Shown: positions 13,135 to 21,924, counted from the stretch's first letter. The stretch is DNA of 21,924 nucleotides from Candidatus Woesearchaeota archaeon (GCA_016934775.1 JAFGSP010000185.1:1-21924), one strand, 5' to 3'. The notes: generated by a model from the sequence alone, not told the origin. A program made the numbers and translations.

Positions 13135-16100
13135 GTGAATAAGAGAAACTTGTACATAATCACATTACCGATAGCTTTTGCTATTCTTATTAGTTTTGTG
13201 TATGCTTCTTTTGGTATCAGTTTGGTTTCTCCTTCTGATAATATTTTCCTGAATTACAACACATCAGTTGATTTTGTTTTCAATGTTACAGGAAATTATT
13301 CTTATTATAATTGCAGTCTGTATACGAATAAGACAGGTACATTTGAGATAAATTCTACAAATAGTACTGTATTGAATAATACTCTCACAATCCTCACTCT
13401 TTTTGACTTTTCTGAAGGAGCTTTTGTTTGGAACGTATATTGTGTCAATGACAGTGAGGTTAACTGGAGCTCTTCTAATTACACATTTACAGTCGATACT
13501 GTTTCTCCTCAGTTATCAGGTAATGCCACTTATCCTGCAAGCCCTGCGACTTATTCTCCAGGCCAGTCATATCAGTTCAATGTGACCTGGACAGAGCTTA
13601 ATCCCCTGACTGTGAAGATCGAGCATAATTTCACAGGAGATTTTGCAAACAATACTATGTCTAATTCAAGCGCTGTTTATTATTATGACTATACTTCCGG
13701 GGTAGCTGTGGGAACTTATCTCTGGAGAGCCCATGCGAATGACAGCGCAGGCAACACAAACACCACAACTTATTTTTCATTTGAAGTTCAGAAGGCATCC
13801 TCTTCAATTAATCTTACCCTTGATAATAATGCAACAAATACTACAGTGGAGGTCTTAGATTATGTTGCTTTGAACATTACTCTTCTTTCAGGAGAAGGAG
13901 TGGTTGACCTGTTATTCAATGGAAGCTGGGTCAACTCAAGCTATAATCTTTCCCACAGTGTCCGGGCGACTTCAGTCGGCTATATTAATGTGACTGCCAT
14001 CTACAACGAGACCCAGAATTATTCGTCCAGCATAAATGTGTATTACATCAATATTACTGATACAACTCCGCCTGCTATTACAGTAAACAGCCCACAAAAT
14101 GATACTTCCTTTTCATCAAGCAACTTTACTTTGGATATAACAACAGGCGAATCAGCCACCTGCGATTTTTCCACAGATGGTTCAGCTTATAATTCTAGCT
14201 TTACAGCTAGCCAGACAACCCATGTATTGACAGTTGTTCTGTCAGATGGCCATTATAACATATCAATAAACTGCACAGACAGCTACGGCAATACAAACTA
14301 TGGTAATGTCACAAATATAACCATAGACACCACAACACCTTCACTTGCAATAGTTTATCCTTCAGATTATCAGCAGATTTCAGGGCTTTCAGTCCAGCTG
14401 AACTACACTTATAATGAGTCCAGCCCAGGACAGGCATGGTTCCTGAAGGATATGAACTCAACTAAGAATTATACAGTGCCAACAGATACCACAGGGGGAA
14501 TTAATTCTATCACTATCTCTTTCCTGAGGCCTGGTTTCCATACTATTGCATTGTATGCTAACGATAGTTCAGGAAGCATAGTCAACAGCAATGTTTCTTT
14601 TATCCTGAACGCTTCATTTAACGCGACACAGTGGGGCGTAGACTTCAATAGTTCATTGGGAGAAGCGGATTCTGTTGCAATGATAAACTCATCAGGACAG
14701 CCGATTGAGTCTAACCTTACAATGGACCAGGAAGTGACTATGGAACTTAATTTTTCAGATATCTCTGTCACAGTCTATAACTTTACTGCCCTTAATGCAT
14801 CATGGGATTCATATTTCTCAGCAGAAGAGGATGATTCGGATTTTGAGTCAGATGTCGCCACATCTCTGGGCACTAATGTTACAGATTATGTGCATATCAG
14901 CAATTTCACAAGATTCTACAATGCTACCAATGGTTATTTCGGGAGGGTAAGGCTGCCGAGGAACAGCACAGGATACACCCGGATATATTACTGCCCAGAT
15001 GATGAATTGTCAAATTGCGTGCCAATCACAACATGTTCAGGCGGCTATTCTAAGTCCAGCAGTTCTGCCTGCTACAATTCCACAACAGATTACACCTATG
15101 TCTATGTGCCTCATTTCAGCGCTGTCTTCGGTGATAATGACACTATTGCGCCTACTATTAATATCACATCACCTGTAGCCGGAAGCACACTTAACACTAG
15201 TTCTGATAACACTTTGTCTTTTACAACCAATGAGAACACGACATGCGTTTTCTCTAAAGATGGGGGTGCATATTCATCGACTTATTCAGTTTCATCCGGT
15301 CCAAGGACATACAGCACAACATTCTATGTATCTGCAAACGGCGCGCACAATATAACTATAAACTGTACAGATAGTTCCAGTCTGCTTACCCAGGAGGTCG
15401 TGAACTTTACAGTTGCAGACACGATCTATCCCAGATTTGTTTCAGGACCTTCGGCAACCGCTACTACTAGTTCTATAACTGTTTCTTTTACAGCAAGTGA
15501 ATCAGTCAATATGGATATCAGGATAATAGGAGAGAGTGAATATACGACCAGTAGCACCTATCAGACATCCCATACAGGACAAGTCTCTGGACTTGATTCT
15601 GACACCTCTTATACCTATAATGTAACAGTATGCGATAGGATCGGGAATTGCAATTCAACTACAGGGACTAAATCAACAAGTGCAGAAGACGATGATACAG
15701 GCACAGGTTCCAGCAGTTCATCCTCCTCAACAACAGGGGGCACGACAGCCACAAGCACGACGAAATACAGCCAGTTCTGGCCGACACTGCCTGTTGGAAA
15801 GCATACTATGTCAATATCAAGCACAAAAATATCTTTTACCCAGATTGTTTTCAGGAATAGCAGGGACATAGCAACTCCTGTTGACATGATTGTCCAGGTC
15901 ATTTCCCAGCCTTCAGAGCTTTCGAAGCTCAAGGATGAGGTCTTCCAGTACATAAAGGTAGATAAGACAGAGTTGACAGATTCTGATGTGACTGATGTAA
16001 CTATCAAGTTTAGAGTCGACAAGACATGGCTGGATGCAAACAACATTGATGAGGACAATCTGGCTCTTTACAGGTACTCAGGTTATTGGATCAAGATGTC

Positions 16101-16899
16101 CACAGATAAAAAATCCAGCGATTCCAGTTATGTCTATTATGAGGCTGACTGTCCGGGATTGAGCTATTTCGGGATCAGCGGGACTGAAAAACAGGAGACA
16201 GACACCCAAAGCGATTCAGCAGATACTACGCCTACAGGTAATGCTGTAACTGAGGTTTCAGATACCCAGGCTCAGTCAACAGAACAAGATACAGGTGTTA
16301 CTGAAAACAAAAAAAGTTTTTCCTGGGTCTTGTTTCCCTTGATACTATTAGGTCTGATAATTGCGGGCGCCGGAGGATTCTTATTCTACCAGAGAAGCAT
16401 ATCTGTTCTCCAGGATTCTCAGTTAAGAGAAGTCCGGCAATATGTGGAAAAATGCGAAGCACAGGGTGTTGAGCTAGCTTCCATAAAAGATTCTTTGCTT
16501 AAGTCTGGATGGTCTGAGTCCATCGTTGATATTGTGATGCACGATGTCCACATCCCAAATCAAGAACTGACAAAGATTTCAGCCTATATCACGAATATGC
16601 AAAAACTCGGAAAGGGAATTGATGAGATTAAGACAAATCTAAGAAAAGTCGGATGGCAGCCGGAAGTCATCCAGCAGGCATTTACCCTTAACAAGATTAA
16701 TGCAGTGGATAAGAAAGAAATGAAATTCAGCAAGCCATCTTCAGTCCCTCTAGTTGACAAGCAGGAACTGAATGAAGTTATTGACTATATCAAGAAGCTC
16801 AAGGAATTTGGCCAGCCAGATTCAAAGGTAAGGCAAAAGCTAAAAAAGGCAGGCTGGTCTGAAACTATAATAAAGGAAGCCTTCAATTCTATTAAATAA
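13135..16899 (+). CDS. Large secreted/membrane-anchored surface protein with PGF-pre-PGF domain
   Basis: The 1254-aa protein starts with a signal peptide (1-26, LYIITLPIAFAILISFVYASFG). A long Ser/Thr/Asn-rich exterior follows, made of Ig-like or bacterial-Ig modules (several DTTPP/IAPTI-type starts near residues 120, 312 and 675), dense in N-x-S/T sequons, then an FN3-like unit (about 765-850). A Ser/Thr linker and a PGF-pre-PGF-type domain follow (about 875-1015, FWPTLPVGKH to LSYFGISG). After TPTGNAV comes one membrane helix (about 1063-1085) and a cytosolic tail of three helical repeats. GTG 13135 is used, with AGAGGTAG just upstream; the overlapping ATG at 13131 stops after three codons. 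Likely an S-layer or adhesion component. Confidence 0.85.
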   Translation: MNKRNLYIITLPIAFAILISFVYASFGISLVSPSDNIFLNYNTSVDFVFNVTGNYSYYNCSLYTNKTGTFEINSTNSTVLNNTLTILTLFDFSEGAFVWNVYCVNDSEVNWSSSNYTFTVDTVSPQLSGNATYPASPATYSPGQSYQFNVTWTELNPLTVKIEHNFTGDFANNTMSNSSAVYYYDYTSGVAVGTYLWRAHANDSAGNTNTTTYFSFEVQKASSSINLTLDNNATNTTVEVLDYVALNITLLSGEGVVDLLFNGSWVNSSYNLSHSVRATSVGYINVTAIYNETQNYSSSINVYYINITDTTPPAITVNSPQNDTSFSSSNFTLDITTGESATCDFSTDGSAYNSSFTASQTTHVLTVVLSDGHYNISINCTDSYGNTNYGNVTNITIDTTTPSLAIVYPSDYQQISGLSVQLNYTYNESSPGQAWFLKDMNSTKNYTVPTDTTGGINSITISFLRPGFHTIALYANDSSGSIVNSNVSFILNASFNATQWGVDFNSSLGEADSVAMINSSGQPIESNLTMDQEVTMELNFSDISVTVYNFTALNASWDSYFSAEEDDSDFESDVATSLGTNVTDYVHISNFTRFYNATNGYFGRVRLPRNSTGYTRIYYCPDDELSNCVPITTCSGGYSKSSSSACYNSTTDYTYVYVPHFSAVFGDNDTIAPTINITSPVAGSTLNTSSDNTLSFTTNENTTCVFSKDGGAYSSTYSVSSGPRTYSTTFYVSANGAHNITINCTDSSSLLTQEVVNFTVADTIYPRFVSGPSATATTSSITVSFTASESVNMDIRIIGESEYTTSSTYQTSHTGQVSGLDSDTSYTYNVTVCDRIGNCNSTTGTKSTSAEDDDTGTGSSSSSSSTTGGTTATSTTKYSQFWPTLPVGKHTMSISSTKISFTQIVFRNSRDIATPVDMIVQVISQPSELSKLKDEVFQYIKVDKTELTDSDVTDVTIKFRVDKTWLDANNIDEDNLALYRYSGYWIKMSTDKKSSDSSYVYYEADCPGLSYFGISGTEKQETDTQSDSADTTPTGNAVTEVSDTQAQSTEQDTGVTENKKSFSWVLFPLILLGLIIAGAGGFLFYQRSISVLQDSQLREVRQYVEKCEAQGVELASIKDSLLKSGWSESIVDIVMHDVHIPNQELTKISAYITNMQKLGKGIDEIKTNLRKVGWQPEVIQQAFTLNKINAVDKKEMKFSKPSSVPLVDKQELNEVIDYIKKLKEFGQPDSKVRQKLKKAGWSETIIKEAFNSIK

Positions 16900-16936
16900 A
16901 TAATAGTTTGCTTTGATACCTAATAAAGAAAAAAAT

Positions 16937-17380
16937 CTATTTGACTTTGATTACATCGCCTATGGTGAAGGCAGATGATTTTGTCTTTAAGGATTGGGGC
17001 TGCACTTCTTTCTGCTCTACAAGAGTAATCCCTAACTGCCTTTCGATTTTTCTTGCTAAATCAAGAGAAGGTATATAACTTCCAGATTCCATCTTATGAA
17101 TGAGTGATTCTTTTTCTGCAAGGAATTTTGCAAATTCCTTTTGTTTTAGCCCAAGCTTTTCTCTTTTGTTCCTTATCAGGAAGGAGTAATCCTCAGTAAT
17201 TACCTGGATGATTTCTCTTTCTTTTTGTGGTTTACTTATTGTCTCTTTTTTGCTTACAGCCTTTCTTCTTCTTATTATTTTTCCAAAAGCAGAACAATTC
17301 TTGCACACATTTAATTCAACTCCTTCAATAAGAGACAACAGAACAGGCCCCTCGCTGCCGCACATTTCACAATTTGCCAT
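16937..17380 (-). CDS. aMBF1-type transcription factor (zinc ribbon + HTH)
   Basis: This is the archaeal multiprotein bridging factor 1, a ribosome- and transcription-associated regulator. From ATG 17380 it has 147 residues: an N-terminal zinc ribbon CEMC/CKNC (Cys4, Cys7, Cys26, Cys29), a basic linker (IIRRRKAVSKKE), a cro/C1-type HTH (about 70-125, IRNKREKLGLKQKEFAKFLAEKES then HKMESGSYIPS) and a short tail. The in-frame GTG at 17389 lies inside the preceding gene. MANCEMCG is the usual family start. The gene begins one base after the methyltransferase stop, so the two are likely translationally coupled. Confidence 0.9.
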   Translation of the reverse strand: MANCEMCGSEGPVLLSLIEGVELNVCKNCSAFGKIIRRRKAVSKKETISKPQKEREIIQVITEDYSFLIRNKREKLGLKQKEFAKFLAEKESLIHKMESGSYIPSLDLARKIERQLGITLVEQKEVQPQSLKTKSSAFTIGDVIKVK

Positions 17381-17381
17381 T

Positions 17382-18524
17382 TTACTCACGTATAAATATC
17401 AAAACATTGAATATGTCTTTCCCCTGGTTAAGTGTATAATTTTTCTTTATTTTAAATTTGTGGTTTTTTGCAGCTTCTTCCAGCAGACAGGAATCTCGTG
17501 CAAGCAACACCAGGCAACCGGTTTTCTTAAGGATATAATTTGCCTGGTAGAAAAGCTCATTGTATCTTTTCAGTAATTCTCTTGAATCCTTCTGCTTTGA
17601 CATCCTGGGAGGGTCACTGACAACAAAATTAACTGAATTTTTTTCGAATTTCGTGTCAAGCCACTCAATATCTACCTTGCTCATGTTCAGGAACCTGTCC
17701 ACTCCTGCAAGCTTTGAATTCTTTTGTGAGGCTTTTAGGTATTTCAGCTGGGCATCATATCCATAGATATCTGTCTCATCTTTAACTGTCTCTGCATCTT
17801 TTTTCTCAAAAAAATCAGGGCAGTCTTTGAAAAAATCAAGCCTTGTGAAAAACAGCTTGTCCTTGTCATAGAATCTGACTGGGAATTTCTGCGAGAACAG
17901 CGCAGCCTCAATCACAATCACACCGGATCCCATGAACGGGTCAATGAGAACCTTTTCTCTTTTGAATCCTGACTCCCGGACGAGTACATATCCTGTTGTT
18001 CCTTTTAGTGATTCAGGGTGGTTGAATATCTTGTACTGCCTCTTTGAAAGGTCCATTCCTGAAAAATCTATCCCAAAGTATCCTTTGTCTTGATATATAT
18101 ATACGTAGAAAATGATTTCAGGGTTATCATATTCCGGGGTTGACTTATATTTGGCTATTTTAAGGCTTATATTTTTGGATATGTCAACGCTTTTAAAATC
18201 ATGTTCCCCTTCCCGCCTGGTCTCCACCATGAAACTCTTTTTTCCGTGGATCCATTTTTTTATATCTTTTTCAGGGAATATCTTTTCAATGTTTTTGACT
18301 GTCTTAGCCATAGACTTATCTACATCAAATTCAGCCAGCAGCAATATTGCACGGGCAACTGACTGCGCCCTGTAGCATACAGCGCATAATTCCAAAAACT
18401 CTTTGAAATTGAATTTGACTGCAGTCTCATATTTTTTTATTGCTGAAGCCTTTATAAGTTCTTTAAGTTCAAGCGCAGCAATATCTTCTGCTCCTTTGTT
18501 CACAATGACTAATCCTGTGTGCAT
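17382..18524 (-). CDS. THUMP-domain RNA methyltransferase, Trm14/RlmL-like
   Basis: This is probably a guanine-N2 methyltransferase acting on tRNA. The 380-aa protein has an N-terminal ferredoxin-like/THUMP region (about 1-165) and then FGIDFSGMDLSKRQYKIFNHPESLKGTTGYVLVRE, the linker to the Rossmann domain typical of Trm14, TrmN and RlmL. Motif I is LIDPFMGSGVIVIEAAL. Motif IV reads VSDPPRMSK (Asp304-Arg307) where most family members have D/NPPY or NPPF. The order on this strand is gyrA, this gene, then aMBF1. The substrate nucleotide cannot be fixed from sequence. Confidence 0.87.
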   Translation of the reverse strand: MHTGLVIVNKGAEDIAALELKELIKASAIKKYETAVKFNFKEFLELCAVCYRAQSVARAILLLAEFDVDKSMAKTVKNIEKIFPEKDIKKWIHGKKSFMVETRREGEHDFKSVDISKNISLKIAKYKSTPEYDNPEIIFYVYIYQDKGYFGIDFSGMDLSKRQYKIFNHPESLKGTTGYVLVRESGFKREKVLIDPFMGSGVIVIEAALFSQKFPVRFYDKDKLFFTRLDFFKDCPDFFEKKDAETVKDETDIYGYDAQLKYLKASQKNSKLAGVDRFLNMSKVDIEWLDTKFEKNSVNFVVSDPPRMSKQKDSRELLKRYNELFYQANYILKKTGCLVLLARDSCLLEEAAKNHKFKIKKNYTLNQGKDIFNVLIFIRE

Positions 18525-18593
18525 ATAGTCTGGAAAATAGAAGGTGTTTTTAAGGTTGTTGCTGTGTTTCAGTATATTTTAAGAAAGAAACAG

Positions 18594-21023
18594 TTATCCG
18601 ACTATCTTTGCGGCATCAGCCACCTTATCCCCTTTATTCATCTTCATCAGCCTCACTCCTTGAGTGTTCCTTCCGATGACAGAGATGAATTTTGAGCTGG
18701 TCCTTATGACCTGGCCTGATACGCTTATGAACATAAGCTCATCCTCATCAAAGACTGATTTTATAGATACAACATTACCGTTCCTTTCGCTTGTCTTGAT
18801 GTTAATGACACCTGAACCGCCCCTGTTTATAAGCCTGTAATCACCAATAGGTGTCCGTTTTCCATAGCCGTTCTCAGTGACAGTCAGCAGGGTCTTGCTC
18901 TCATCAGCCACGACCATTCCGATTACTTCATCCTTTTTCTTCAGCCTTATTCCTATCACTCCCTGGGAATACCTGCCCACTGCCCTCACATCATTTTCAT
19001 TGAAGCGGACAGCCATACCCTGTTTTGTCGCGATTATGATCTGCTGCTTGCTGTTTGTCTTAACTACATCAACTACATCATCATTATCATTCAGCTTTAT
19101 GGCCCATATGCCGCCTTGCCTTGGCCTTGAATATTCCATGAGCGCAGTTTTTTTTGCCAGGCCTTTTTTAGTGGCAAATATAAGGTATTCATTATCCTTG
19201 AACTCTTTTACAGGGATCACAGCAGAAATCTTCTCATTTGTCTCAACACCAAGAAGATTGACGATAGCCTTGCCTTTAGAGTACCTTGACGTCTCAGGGA
19301 TTTTGTATACCTTCATCCAGTAGATTTTGCCTTTGTCAGTGAATGTCAGGAGATAAGAATGGGTGTTCGCTATGAACAAATGCTCGAGGAAATCCTCTTC
19401 TTTTGTCTCAGCACCAATTATGCCTTTTCCGCCTCTCATCTGCTGCTTGTATTCATCAAGAGGCATCCTCTTTATGTATCCTGAATGGCTTATCGTGACA
19501 ACAACATCCTCTTCATCGATAAGGTCTTCGATATCAATATCTTCTTCATATTCAATTATGTCTGTCCTCCTTTCATCCCCGTATTTCTCAATCAGCTCTT
19601 CCTGCTCTTTAATTATTAAATCAAAAATCTTCTTTTTCTCAGAAAGTATTCCCTGGAGCTCTGAGATAAGCTTTATCAAATCAATGTGCTCTGACTTTAT
19701 CTTCTGCTGCTCTAGAGCTGCAAGCCTCTGTAGCCTCATGTCAAGGATTGCCTTTGCCTGCTCTTCACTGAGCTTATAATCTGTCATGAGCTTGTCTTTT
19801 GCTGCGTTGCCGTCGCTTGATTTTTTTATCTTTTCAATGACTTTGTCGATATCATCAAGCGCTATGATCAGGCCTTCAAGGATATGCGCCCTCTGCTGTG
19901 CCTTTTTCAGCTCAAATTCTGTTCTTTTTGTTATTATGTCTATCCTGTGCTCAATGAAAAGCTCAATCATTCTCTTGAGATTCAGTGTTCTTGGGATATT
20001 ATTCACAAGGGCTAGGAATCTTACACCATAACTTGTCTCCATCCTTGAGTGCTTATACAGCTGGTTTATCACGACATCAGGATTCGCGTCTTTCTTGAGG
20101 GTTATCACAATCCTCATCCCGTCCCTGTCAGATTCATCTCTCAGCTCAGAAATCTCTGTTATTATCTTCTTCTTCACAAGGTCTGCGATATCTTCAAGCA
20201 GCAAAGACTTGTTTACCATATAAGGGATCTCTTTCACAATCAGTGAGATGCGGCCTTTCTTTTCCTCAGTAACAATCCTTGCCCTAAGCTTCATCTTTCC
20301 CACGCCGGTATTATATGCCTGCTTTATACCCATGTCTCCGCATAGCAGCCCACCAGTAGGAAAATCCGGTCCTTTTATGACTTCAGTCAGCTGTAAGATG
20401 GAAACTTCCGGATTCTCGATTGCCATTATTATGGCCCTGCTTATCTCTTTGAGGTTATGCGGGGGAATATTTGTAGCCATGCCTACGGCAATGCCTGATG
20501 AGCCGTTGATGAGAAGATTGGGTATTTTACTAGGCAGAATCACAGGCTCTTCCAGCGAGCCGTCAAAATTAGGCTGGAGCCCTATTGTCTCCTTATCAAT
20601 ATCTTGTAGTATCTCATCAGATATCTTTGCCAGCCTTGCTTCTGTATACCTCATAGCAGCAGCAGAATCGCCGTCAATGCTTCCAAAGTTTCCCTGGCCT
20701 TCTATAAGCGGATATCTCAATGACCATGGCTGGGCCATCCTGACAAGAGCATCATACACAGAAGAATCTCCGTGAGGGTGCCATTTACCAAGGCAGTCTC
20801 CTACAATACGGGCGCATTTCTTGAACGGCTTGCCATGCTGCAGGCCAAGCTCCATCATTGTGTAGAGGACGCGCCTGTGGACAGGCTTGAGCCCGTCTCT
20901 TATGTCAGGGAGGGCTCTTGATACTATTACAGACATTGCATAATCAAGAAAATCCGACTTCAGCTCGTCTTCGATTACAGCAGGAATTATCCTCTCTTCC
21001 TGGGTGTTGTTTTCCTCACTCAT
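18594..21023 (-). CDS. gyrA: DNA gyrase subunit A
   Basis: This is the breakage-reunion subunit of the type IIA topoisomerase that introduces negative supercoils. The 809-aa protein has DIRDGLKPVHRRVLY, GDCLGKWHPHGDSSVYDALVRM (quinolone-determining region, with Ser87 and Asp91 at the drug-sensitive positions) and the catalytic Tyr126 in AAMRYTEARL. INGSSGIAVGMATNIPPHN follows, then a coiled-coil tower and a C-terminal six-bladed pinwheel of about 300 residues, opening with the GyrA box QMRGGKG (QRRGGKG in bacteria). Gyrase in archaea derives from bacteria by old transfer. gyrB is not in the window. The leader is about 40 nt from a TATA-like CAGTTTTATAGAGG, without a clear Shine-Dalgarno sequence. 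Confidence 0.97.
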   Translation of the reverse strand: MSEENNTQEERIIPAVIEDELKSDFLDYAMSVIVSRALPDIRDGLKPVHRRVLYTMMELGLQHGKPFKKCARIVGDCLGKWHPHGDSSVYDALVRMAQPWSLRYPLIEGQGNFGSIDGDSAAAMRYTEARLAKISDEILQDIDKETIGLQPNFDGSLEEPVILPSKIPNLLINGSSGIAVGMATNIPPHNLKEISRAIIMAIENPEVSILQLTEVIKGPDFPTGGLLCGDMGIKQAYNTGVGKMKLRARIVTEEKKGRISLIVKEIPYMVNKSLLLEDIADLVKKKIITEISELRDESDRDGMRIVITLKKDANPDVVINQLYKHSRMETSYGVRFLALVNNIPRTLNLKRMIELFIEHRIDIITKRTEFELKKAQQRAHILEGLIIALDDIDKVIEKIKKSSDGNAAKDKLMTDYKLSEEQAKAILDMRLQRLAALEQQKIKSEHIDLIKLISELQGILSEKKKIFDLIIKEQEELIEKYGDERRTDIIEYEEDIDIEDLIDEEDVVVTISHSGYIKRMPLDEYKQQMRGGKGIIGAETKEEDFLEHLFIANTHSYLLTFTDKGKIYWMKVYKIPETSRYSKGKAIVNLLGVETNEKISAVIPVKEFKDNEYLIFATKKGLAKKTALMEYSRPRQGGIWAIKLNDNDDVVDVVKTNSKQQIIIATKQGMAVRFNENDVRAVGRYSQGVIGIRLKKKDEVIGMVVADESKTLLTVTENGYGKRTPIGDYRLINRGGSGVINIKTSERNGNVVSIKSVFDEDELMFISVSGQVIRTSSKFISVIGRNTQGVRLMKMNKGDKVADAAKIVG

Positions 21024-21327
21024 TTTTTTAATTATTTTTCCAAATCTCTACTCAGAAAAACCCGCTTTTTTGACCTGTTTTATCCTCTATAAAACTGAAT
21101 TGTTTGGTATTTAAAAAGGTTGTGGTATGTTCAAAAAATCTGCTCGATTTATCTATTGCAAATTCCTGATAATGAATCTCATAATTTAATATAATAGATA
21201 AATTTAATAACCTTGAACTAAATATCACAGAATTGAAGAAACTTGTCCTTGTCAGGAAGTCCTTCACCGTGATATACCGGGTAGAATTAGACTTCCAAAA
21301 GACAATGAGTCATCTGAAAGAACTAAA
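21024..21327. other. Divergent intergenic region between gyrA and the ABC gene
   Basis: This 304-bp gap contains the gyrA promoter side (TATA-like CAGTTTTATAGAGG near 21089-21102, minus strand) and an A/T-rich stretch at 21183-21213 that could hold the plus-strand promoter. Downstream of that stretch, 21255-21261 (GGAAGTC) pairs perfectly with 21290-21296 (GACTTCC) around a 28-nt loop. No convincing gene is present; one TTG-started reading frame overlaps the ABC start and is listed as rejected. Confidence 0.5.
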
Positions 21328-21924
21328 ATGTCAAAACCTATAATCAAGTTGGAGAATGTATGGAAGACTTATAAGATGGGCGATGTAGAAGTCCATGCAT
21401 TAAGAGGGCTGAATCTTGAAGTCAGGCAGGGAGAATTCCTTGCCATACAAGGGCCTTCAGGCTCAGGGAAATCAACAGCCATGAACCTTATAGGGTGCCT
21501 TGATATACCTTCACAGGGAAAGATATATCTGGACGGACAGGACATCTCAAGATTATCAGAATCCAATCTTGCCCAGATCAGGGGAAGGAAGATAGGGTTC
21601 ATATTCCAGCAGTTCAACCTGATCAATACGTTGACTGCGAAAGAGAACATAATGCTGCCTATGATGTTCCAGGGCATACCAGAATATGAGCGCCATAACC
21701 GGGCCCGGGAGTTATTGGAGAAAGTAGGGCTTGGTGAAAGGATGAACCACAAGCCTAAAGAGCTATCCGGAGGTCAGCAGCAGAGAGTGGCTATCGCAAG
21801 ATCTCTTTCTGTGGATCCTGATGTTATCCTTGGTGATGAGCCGACAGGAAACCTGGATTCAAAGACAGGTGAGACAGTCATGGATTTCCTTAAGAGGCTT
21901 CATAAAGAAGATGGCAAGACAATA
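21328..21924 (+). CDS. ABC transporter ATP-binding protein, MacB/LolD type (partial, runs off the end)
   Basis: The 199 visible codons encode nearly a whole ATPase: Walker A GPSGSGKST, Q-loop IFQQFNL, signature LSGGQQQRVAIARSL, Walker B VILGDEPTGNLDS. The start (KPIIKLENVWKTYKMGDVEVHALRGLNLEV) and the LDSKTGETVMDFL segment are typical of the MacB/LolD/FtsE-like group that works with FtsX-fold permeases in export or lipoprotein handling. The stop codon and probably the permease lie beyond the window. No strong ribosome binding site precedes ATG 21328. Confidence 0.93.
   Translation, partial: MSKPIIKLENVWKTYKMGDVEVHALRGLNLEVRQGEFLAIQGPSGSGKSTAMNLIGCLDIPSQGKIYLDGQDISRLSESNLAQIRGRKIGFIFQQFNLINTLTAKENIMLPMMFQGIPEYERHNRARELLEKVGLGERMNHKPKELSGGQQQRVAIARSLSVDPDVILGDEPTGNLDSKTGETVMDFLKRLHKEDGKTI

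Noticed and set aside
13131..13142. ATG 13131 as the surface-protein start
   Set aside because: It reads ATG TGT GAA TAA and stops; GTG 13135 gives a proper signal peptide.
21233..21343. TTG-started 36-codon frame before the ABC gene
   Set aside because: It has no ribosome binding site, overlaps the ABC start and resembles no known family; the hairpin explains the sequence as well.
1..21924. CRISPR array, integrase or prophage genes
   Set aside because: No regularly spaced repeats and no cas, integrase, transposase or phage structural motifs were seen in any frame.

Overview
The window is AT-rich archaeal chromosome. Archaeal hallmarks are GatE (tRNA-dependent Gln synthesis), an archaeal ATP-dependent DNA ligase, an aMBF1-type zinc-ribbon/HTH protein, a stand-alone AlaX editing protein, intron-containing tRNAs and TATA-box promoters. 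Small compact genes, a divergent CTP synthase, a PGF-pre-PGF surface protein and a bacterial-type gyrase A suggest a DPANN archaeon of the Woesearchaeota/Pacearchaeota type. That placement is inference; no rRNA is present to confirm it.

Layout. 1-157: the 3' part of a hairpin-rich RNA or element end. 207-1504: AlaX, a 42-aa zinc ribbon, and a small membrane protein on the minus strand. 1592-1868 (minus): a tRNA-Trp gene that folds properly only if three introns are removed, followed by a second copy of its 3' end. 1911-3743 (minus): gatE. 3852-6582 (plus): a protein with two homing-endonuclease-associated repeats, a 102-aa unknown, DNA ligase and a 53-aa zinc protein. 6621-6705: intron-containing tRNA-Thr(CGU). 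6759-7966: a membrane protein and an MJ0882-like methyltransferase. 7934-9121 (minus): a cation/H+ antiporter overlapping that methyltransferase tail to tail. 9316-10257: tRNA-dihydrouridine synthase. 10261-11267: a small CARF-like protein and an M50 membrane protease, divergently transcribed. 11317-13085: a 16-codon leader ORF overlapping pyrG. 13135-16899: a 1254-aa surface protein. 16937-21023 (minus): gyrA, a THUMP methyltransferase and aMBF1. 21328-end: the start of a MacB/LolD-type ABC ATPase.

The content is mostly housekeeping, centred on tRNA function (AlaX, GatE, Dus, THUMP methyltransferase, two tRNAs) and DNA topology and repair (gyrase, ligase). No CRISPR array, integrase or transposase gene is visible. 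Many genes have a TATA-like box about 25-28 nt before the start codon, which implies leaderless mRNAs. AlaX, the 138-codon membrane gene, pyrG and the surface protein instead have GGTG/GAGGT-type ribosome binding sites.

The most notable object is the tRNA-Trp gene: 178 nt of precursor for a 74-nt tRNA, with two introns in the D arm that each carry a bulge-helix-bulge core and one at the usual 37/38 site.
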